This document shows positions 32,863 to 37,973 of a DNA stretch of 37,973 nucleotides, piece after piece. This DNA comes from Caballeronia ptereochthonis (lineage in GTDB: Bacteria; Pseudomonadota; Gammaproteobacteria; Burkholderiales; Burkholderiaceae): contig NZ_FCOB02000048.1 of the NCBI RefSeq assembly GCF_001545075.1, positions 1-37,973 on the forward strand. Reading direction: 5' to 3'. The translations under genes were made by a program, and so were the position numbers. The number at the start of each line of letters is the position of its first letter. Position 1 is the stretch's first letter. The notes below the pieces were generated by a model. It worked only from the letters and a program-made list of their open reading frames with translations. It searched no databases and was not told where the DNA came from.

Positions 32863-33777
32863 ATGCCGGGACGCATCCACATCGGCATTTCGGGCTGGCG
32901 CTACGCCGGCTGGCGCGGCGTGTTCTATCCGGACAAGCTCGCGCAGGCGCGCGAGCTCGACTTCGCGTCGCGGGCGGTTCAGACCGTCGAAATCAACGGT
33001 TCGCACTATTCGCTGCAAAGCGTCGCGAGCTACCGCGCCTGGCATGACGCGACGCCAGCGGACTTCGTCTTCAGCGTGAAGGGGCCGCGCTATCTGACGC
33101 ACATGCTGCGCTTTCGCGACGAGGCCGCGAAGCCCGCGATGGCCAACTTCTTCGCCTCGGGCGTGCTCGCGCTCGGCAGGAAGCTCGGCCCTTTTCTCTG
33201 GCAGTTCCCGCCGAATTTTTCCTTCCGTCCCGATGCCTTCGAGCGTTTCCTCGATCTGCTGCCGCACGACACCACCGCCGCCGCGCGGCTCGCCCAGGGG
33301 CACGATTCCCGCGTGAAAGAACCGTGGTTCGAGCCGGGAAGGAAACGCGCCCTGCGGCACGCGGTAGAAATACGCCATCCGAGTTTCTGCACCGACGAAT
33401 TCGTGCGGCTCCTGCGCAAGCACCGCGCCGCGCTCGTCGTCTCCGATTCGGTCGCCGGCTGGCCGTACGCGGAGGATCTCACTGCCGACTTCGCGTATCT
33501 GCGGCTGCACGGCACTGAAACGCTCTACGGCGGCAGCTATCCGGACGATGCGCTCGACGAATGGGTGCGGCGCATCGAACGCTGGGCGGCGGGCGGGCAG
33601 ATCGACGATGCGCGGCTCATCTCGTCGACCAGACCGCGTCCGCGCGCCGCGCGCGACGTCTTCTGCTACTTCGACAACGACCAGAAAGTGCGGGCGCCTT
33701 TCGACGCGCGCCGCCTGATGGAGCGCCTCGGTCTCGCGCCTGCCGGCGACGGCGAGCGAACGCGCACGGGCCCGTGA
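32863..33777 (+). CDS. DUF72 (YecE-like) domain protein
   Basis: This 304-residue cytoplasmic protein of the DUF72 family has a TIM-barrel-like layout. It opens IHIGISGWRYAGWRGVFYP, then VEINGSHYSLQ, FVFSVKGPRYLTHM, LGPFLWQFPPNF, VEIRHPSFCTDEFV, VSDSVAGWPY and a late CYFDNDQKVRAP. The reaction is not established for this family. It starts 9 bp after the GFA gene with no strong ribosome site, which suggests translational coupling. A short hairpin follows its stop. Confidence 0.9.
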   Translation: MPGRIHIGISGWRYAGWRGVFYPDKLAQARELDFASRAVQTVEINGSHYSLQSVASYRAWHDATPADFVFSVKGPRYLTHMLRFRDEAAKPAMANFFASGVLALGRKLGPFLWQFPPNFSFRPDAFERFLDLLPHDTTAAARLAQGHDSRVKEPWFEPGRKRALRHAVEIRHPSFCTDEFVRLLRKHRAALVVSDSVAGWPYAEDLTADFAYLRLHGTETLYGGSYPDDALDEWVRRIERWAAGGQIDDARLISSTRPRPRAARDVFCYFDNDQKVRAPFDARRLMERLGLAPAGDGERTRTGP

Positions 33778-33781
33778 AGAC

Positions 33782-33800
33782 CGGGACATCTTTTGTCCCG
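33782..33800 (+). terminator. Short hairpin after the DUF72 gene
   Basis: Arms CGGGACA and TGTCCCG around a TCTTT loop lie five bases after the DUF72 stop. No T-tract follows, so it is a weak or Rho-assisted terminator at best. Confidence 0.4.
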
Positions 33801-33964
33801 CTGGAACTGCATGCTCTCGTCAACGGTCCGAGCAATTGCATTCGCGCCCGGAAAATAAGACGATAAACGGCGTGCTGCGCGACGCAAGACATCCGCGCCG
33901 GGAGCGCGAGAGCGGCAGGATCGAGAACCTTTGAACTTCATGGCCAACGAGGAGTATCGATACC

Positions 33965-35539
33965 ATGGCGAAGCAACCGGTCAGCGGCAGCGACAAGACT
34001 CATCCCGAAGGCGCGAAATGCCTTGGCGCCTGTGATCCGGCCGAGCAGATCGAAGTGATCGTGATGCTGCGGCGCAAGGACGAAGCAGGCTTCAAGCAGA
34101 TGATGGCGCGCATCGACGCGGGTACGGCGCCCGCGCAATCCGTCTCCCGCGAGGAATTCGACAAGCGCTTCGGCGCATCCGAGCAAGACGTCGAGAAGGT
34201 GAAGGAATTCGCCAGGCAGTACGGTCTGACTGTCGTGCGCGCCCAGGCCGATATGCGCAGCGTCGTGCTGAAGGGCACGATCGAGCAGTTCCAGAAGGCT
34301 TTCGATGTCAAGCTCGAACGCTTTCAACACCACAACATCGGCGAATATCGCGACCGCACCGGTCCGGTCAACGTGCCCGCCGACATGCACGACGCCGTTA
34401 CCGCCGTGCTCGGCCTCGACAGCAGGCCGCAGGCGCGTCCGCACTTCCGTTTCCGTCCGCCGTTCAAGCCTGCGCGCGGCGTGGCGCCCGCGTCGTTCAC
34501 GCCGGTGGATCTCGCGCGCCTCTACGACTTTCCCGATGGCGACGGCGCCGGCCAGTGCATCGCGATCATCGAACTGGGCGGCGGCTATCGCGATACCGAT
34601 CTCTCCGCATACTTCTCGAAGCTCGGCGTGAAGGCGCCGAAGGTGGTGCCCGTCGGCGTGGACAACGCGAAGAACGCGCCGACCGGCAACCCGAACGGCC
34701 CCGACGGCGAAGTGACGCTCGACATCGAGATCGCGGGCGCGATCGCGCCGGGCGCGCGCATCGCCGTGTATTTCGCGCCGAACAGCGACGCCGGTTTTGT
34801 CGATGCCGTCAATCGCGCGCTGCACGATTCCACCAACAAGCCGTCTGTGATATCGATCAGTTGGGGCGGGCCCGAGTCGATGTGGTCGTCGCAGTCGATC
34901 AGCGCGTTCAACGACGTGCTGCAAAGCGCGGCTGCGCTTGGCGTGACGGTCTGCGCGGCGTCGGGCGACAGCGGCTCGTCCGACGGCGTCGGCGACGGCG
35001 CGGATCACGTCGACTTCCCGGCCTCGAGCCCGTATGTGCTGGGCTGCGGCGGCACGAGCCTGTCGGCGTCGGGGACGGGTATCACGCAGGAAGTCGTCTG
35101 GAACGACGGCGACCAGGGCGGCTCGGGCGGCGGCGGCGTGTCCGGCGTGTTCGCGCTGCCGGTCTGGCAGAAGGGGCTGTCGGTCACGCGCGGCGGCAAG
35201 CATACGGCGCTCGCGAAGCGGGGCGTGCCCGATGTGGCGGGCGACGCTTCGCCGCAAACCGGCTACGAAGTGCTGATCGACGGCGAGGATACGGTCATCG
35301 GCGGCACGAGCGCGGTCGCGCCGCTGTGGGCCGGGCTGATCGCCCGCATCAACGCGATCGGCAATTCGCCGGCAGGCTTCATCAATCCGAAGCTCTACGA
35401 GGCGAAGACGGCGTTCCGCGACATCACGCAAGGCAATAACGGCAGCTTCTCCGCCTCGGCCGGCTGGGACGCGTGCACCGGCATGGGCAGCCCGGACGGC
35501 GCGCAGATCGCGGCGCTGCTCAAGCCCGCGAAGCGTTGA
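33965..35539 (+). CDS. S53 family peptidase (sedolisin/kumamolisin type)
   Basis: This 524-residue acid-type serine-carboxyl protease is made with an N-terminal propeptide (about 1-170: IEVIVMLRRKDEAGF, VSREEFDKRFG, MRSVVLKGTIEQFQKAF). The catalytic domain shows Glu249 and Asp253 (GEVTLDIE), oxyanion Asp335 (ASGDSGSSDG) and nucleophile Ser449 (GGTSAVAPLWAGL). The calcium site near the end reads FRDITQG and GWDACTGMGSPDG. All key residues are present, so it should be active after propeptide removal. No signal peptide is visible; the start MAKQPVSGSDKTHP is polar, so the export route is unclear. GAGGAG precedes the ATG. An S10 carboxypeptidase gene follows 66 bp later. Confidence 0.94.
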   Translation: MAKQPVSGSDKTHPEGAKCLGACDPAEQIEVIVMLRRKDEAGFKQMMARIDAGTAPAQSVSREEFDKRFGASEQDVEKVKEFARQYGLTVVRAQADMRSVVLKGTIEQFQKAFDVKLERFQHHNIGEYRDRTGPVNVPADMHDAVTAVLGLDSRPQARPHFRFRPPFKPARGVAPASFTPVDLARLYDFPDGDGAGQCIAIIELGGGYRDTDLSAYFSKLGVKAPKVVPVGVDNAKNAPTGNPNGPDGEVTLDIEIAGAIAPGARIAVYFAPNSDAGFVDAVNRALHDSTNKPSVISISWGGPESMWSSQSISAFNDVLQSAAALGVTVCAASGDSGSSDGVGDGADHVDFPASSPYVLGCGGTSLSASGTGITQEVVWNDGDQGGSGGGGVSGVFALPVWQKGLSVTRGGKHTALAKRGVPDVAGDASPQTGYEVLIDGEDTVIGGTSAVAPLWAGLIARINAIGNSPAGFINPKLYEAKTAFRDITQGNNGSFSASAGWDACTGMGSPDGAQIAALLKPAKR

Positions 35540-35605
35540 AGCGAATTGAGGCAGGAAGCAAGGACAGTGAACAACAACCACGACGACGATTCTGGAGCGA
35601 CGACG

Positions 35606-37324
35606 ATGAACTCCGATCCACTGGCAGCGAGCGGCAAACCCGCAGGCGCGGAAGATGCAACGATGGCAACCGCCGCGAAAGCGCCGGCAAAGAAGGCGCC
35701 GAAGAAGACCGCGACGACGGCGAAGAAGGACCAGCCGTACTTCGATCCGGTCGCGTACGGCAACGGTCCCGACGACGCGGTCCAGCCGACCGAGGCGGAC
35801 GAGAACGCGGCCATCACGCATCACAGCGTGACGATCGGCGGCGCGAAGATCGCCTATACGGCGACGGTCGGCCATCTCGTGACGGTCGATCCGAGCAGCT
35901 CGAAGCCGAGCGCGAAGATGTTCTACGTCGCCTTCACGAAGGACGGCGCGAAGGAGGACACGCGACCGCTCACGTTCTTCTATAACGGCGGGCCGGGGTC
36001 GTCGTCGGTGTTCGTGTTGCTCGGGTCGTTTGCGCCCCGGCGCATCAAGACGGCGATGCCGAGCTTCACGCCGCCCGCGCCGTATCAGATGGAGGACAAT
36101 CCGGACAGCCTGATCGACCGGAGCGATCTGATCTTCATCAATCCGGTGGGCACGGGTTATTCCGCCGCGATCGCGCCGAACAAGAACCGCGATTTCTGGG
36201 GTGTCGATCAGGACGCGGGTTCGATCGCGCAGTTCATCAAGCGCTATCTGACGAAGAACAACCGCTGGAATTCGCCGAAGTTCCTGTTCGGCGAGTCGTA
36301 CGGCACGGCGCGCAGCTGTGTGCTCGCGTACAAGCTGCACGAGGACGGCATCGATCTGAACGGCGTCACGCTGCAATCGTCGATTCTGGATTACCGGCAG
36401 GCGGGCAATCCGGTGGGCGCGCTGCCGACCGCGGCCGCGGACGCGTGGTATCACAAGAAGCTCGGCGTGCATCCGACGCCGACCAATCTGCTGAACTTCG
36501 CGGAGCAGGTCGCGGAGTTCGCGCGCACGGACTATCTGAACGCGCTGCGCAAGTTTCCGCAGACCGACGACGAAGTGGTGGAAAAGCTTTCCGAGTACAC
36601 GGGCATCGAGAAGGCGACGCTGCTCGCGTGGAGCCTGGACGTCGCGGCCTACGACAGCCGCGGCAATTCGCTTTTCCTGACGACGCTTTTGAAGTCGAAG
36701 GGCGAGTCGCTTGGCGCATACGACGGACGCGTGACGGCGATTTCGACGGGGATTGCGGGCAAGATCGACCCGAACTCGGGCGGCAACGATCCGACGATGA
36801 CGGCGGTGAGCGGCGTCTACACGACGATGTGGAACAGCTATCTGAACGAGCAGTTGAAGTTCACGTCGACTTCATCGTTCACCGATCTGAACGACCAGGC
36901 GTTTCTCAACTGGGACTTCAGGCATACCGATCCGACGGGCGCGCAGAAGGGCATGGATTCGAAGGGCAACATCATTCTTTATACGGCGGGTGACCTTGCC
37001 GCGGTGATGGCCCTGAACGTCGATCTGAAGGTGCTGTCGGCGAACGGGATGTATGACTTCGTTACGCCGTTCTATCAGACGATCATCGATTTGCAGCAGA
37101 TGCCGTTGATCGACAAGACCGTGAGGCAGAATCTGTCGGCGACGTTTTATCCGTCGGGGCATATGGTTTATCTCGACGGCGGGTCGAGGACGCAGCTCAA
37201 GGCCGATCTCGGGAAGATGTACGACGAGGCTACGTCGAATCATGCGGCTATGAGTCGGATTATTGCTTTGCAGAAGGTTACTGCGGATAAGGGGGCGGCG
37301 TTATCGCCTGTAGGGGGAGCCTGA
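35606..37324 (+). CDS. S10 family serine carboxypeptidase-like protein
   Basis: This 572-residue alpha/beta-hydrolase carboxypeptidase has the catalytic triad Ser231 (FGESYGTAR), Asp484 (ANGMYDFVTP) and His519 (YPSGHMVYL) and the substrate-carboxylate loop FFYNGGPGSSS (124-134). Unlike secreted S10 enzymes it lacks a signal peptide. Instead residues 21-42 form a Lys/Ala-rich tail (KAPAKKAPKKTATTAKK) reminiscent of histone H1-like linkers. The ATG at 35606 has GGAG 8 bases upstream; a GTG at 35567 and a TTG at 35546 are alternatives. It forms a pair with the S53 endopeptidase, so together they could degrade proteins from inside and from the C-terminus. The last ~200 bases are G/T-rich before repeat copy E. 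Confidence 0.9.
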   Translation: MNSDPLAASGKPAGAEDATMATAAKAPAKKAPKKTATTAKKDQPYFDPVAYGNGPDDAVQPTEADENAAITHHSVTIGGAKIAYTATVGHLVTVDPSSSKPSAKMFYVAFTKDGAKEDTRPLTFFYNGGPGSSSVFVLLGSFAPRRIKTAMPSFTPPAPYQMEDNPDSLIDRSDLIFINPVGTGYSAAIAPNKNRDFWGVDQDAGSIAQFIKRYLTKNNRWNSPKFLFGESYGTARSCVLAYKLHEDGIDLNGVTLQSSILDYRQAGNPVGALPTAAADAWYHKKLGVHPTPTNLLNFAEQVAEFARTDYLNALRKFPQTDDEVVEKLSEYTGIEKATLLAWSLDVAAYDSRGNSLFLTTLLKSKGESLGAYDGRVTAISTGIAGKIDPNSGGNDPTMTAVSGVYTTMWNSYLNEQLKFTSTSSFTDLNDQAFLNWDFRHTDPTGAQKGMDSKGNIILYTAGDLAAVMALNVDLKVLSANGMYDFVTPFYQTIIDLQQMPLIDKTVRQNLSATFYPSGHMVYLDGGSRTQLKADLGKMYDEATSNHAAMSRIIALQKVTADKGAALSPVGGA

Positions 37325-37373
37325 CGGCTTGGGGTTTTGGATTTCGGCCTGGGCGAGGGGGCCTTCGCTTGGG

Positions 37374-37973
37374 CTTTCGTGAAATCCTGAGTTCTTAGTG
37401 GTCTATTAGCGTTGCCCCTGTGCGGGGCGGCAGTCACTTTCTTTGCTGCTGCAAAGAAAGCAACCAAAGAAAGCAGCTTTGGCCCGGAGTGCTGGAGGCG
37501 GACGCGTCATCATGGTTCGGCGTGGCCCAGCCCCTAAGTGTCGCCCTCAAAGGACTCACGCGCCGTGGCTCGCGCACGGTCTGCCACCTCGCACTACATG
37601 ACAGACTGGTTCAGCACCCAAGAGCGCCGGCCCGCTTTGCGGCCGCAGGGGAAAGCGGGTTTGCGCGCGCTTGTTTACTAACGCTTCCATCTCTCCGCTT
37701 CTGCCTAACGACGGTTTCCCTTGCCTACCCTGCGGCAGCGCGTAGCGCTGGGCCGGAACTGTTAGGTGCTGAACCAGCACCCTAAACGGACTAGCTCGTC
37801 AGACCGTGCGCGGTCCACGCCCGATTAGTCCTTTGAGGGCACTCTTTAGGGGCTGGGCCACGCCGAACCATGATTCCCTGTGCCTTTGCACTTGACCTTC
37901 AATACAGTTGCTTTCTTTGCAGCAGCAAAGAAAGTGACTGCCGCCCCGCACAGGGGCAACGCCAATAGACCAC
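37374..37973. repeat. Palindromic intergenic repeat, copy E (cut by the window end)
   Basis: This copy begins CTTTCGTGAAATCCTGAGTT and is nearly complete. It is the same subtype and orientation as copy D, with 222 identical bases at the right (37752-37973). The left terminus keeps the second AAAGAAAG unit that copy D has lost. It follows the S10 peptidase gene by 49 bp. Confidence 0.9.

Noticed and set aside
33938..36472. 844-residue minus-strand frame opposite the two peptidase genes
   Set aside because: It is rich in Arg, His and Ala with no domain and lies antisense to two genes with intact catalytic residues.
24862..37973. Composite transposon bounded by copies D and E
   Set aside because: There is no transposase in the elements or the block, and no target duplication is visible. 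Recombination between repeats is the simpler view.

Overview
The window looks like part of a high-GC betaproteobacterial chromosome, most likely Burkholderiaceae of the Caballeronia/Paraburkholderia type. The basis is the gene families, the codon use, and a ~600-bp palindromic intergenic repeat of a kind I associate with that group. The species is not determined. It is an accessory C1/aldehyde oxidation region with unrelated genes at the right end. Five copies of the repeat (1-283, 7592-8223, 13348-13964, 24862-25470, 37374-37973) cut it into functional modules.

Module 1 (303-7477, minus strand) makes and uses tetrahydromethanopterin (H4MPT). The order of transcription is mptG, mtdB, an ATP-grasp ligase, mch, a RimK-like ATP-grasp ligase and a CitG-like protein, several joined by ATGA stop/start overlaps. 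Then come fae and a small secreted Cys-motif protein. Fae, MtdB and Mch carry formaldehyde to formyl-H4MPT. The formyltransferase/hydrolase (fhc) genes that would finish the route are not here.

Module 2 (8461-13305) holds a pterin carbinolamine dehydratase (minus) and a lanthanide-type methanol dehydrogenase operon (plus): xoxF, xoxG, xoxJ and a secreted protein of unknown function. XoxF would supply the formaldehyde that module 1 consumes.

Module 3 (13989-24831) starts with a LysR regulator translationally coupled to a periplasmic quinoprotein relay cassette: an intact metallo-beta-lactamase-fold protein, a SoxYZ-like carrier, and a second such protein that has lost nearly all its metal ligands. 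EthD, a strong terminator, TetR, an MFS gene broken by an amber stop, a Pr6Pr membrane protein, an MFS anion symporter, an SAF-domain dehydrogenase and a divergent LysR follow.

Module 4 (25496-37324) holds a MocA-like cytidylyltransferase, the periplasmic aldehyde oxidoreductase paoABC, an isochorismatase-fold hydrolase, a GNAT-like protein, a GFA-family protein, a DUF72 protein and two acid-type peptidases (S53 sedolisin, S10 carboxypeptidase).

The most unusual signals are these. The strand composition flips from G+T-rich to A+C-rich across every repeat copy, whichever way the neighbouring genes run, and the bias reaches into coding sequence. The relay cassette pairs an intact metallohydrolase with a ligand-less paralogue around a SoxYZ carrier. 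Two secreted proteins of unknown function sit in the C1 operons. All coordinates, motifs and counts were read by eye. Family names come from recognition of sequence patterns, not from a database search.
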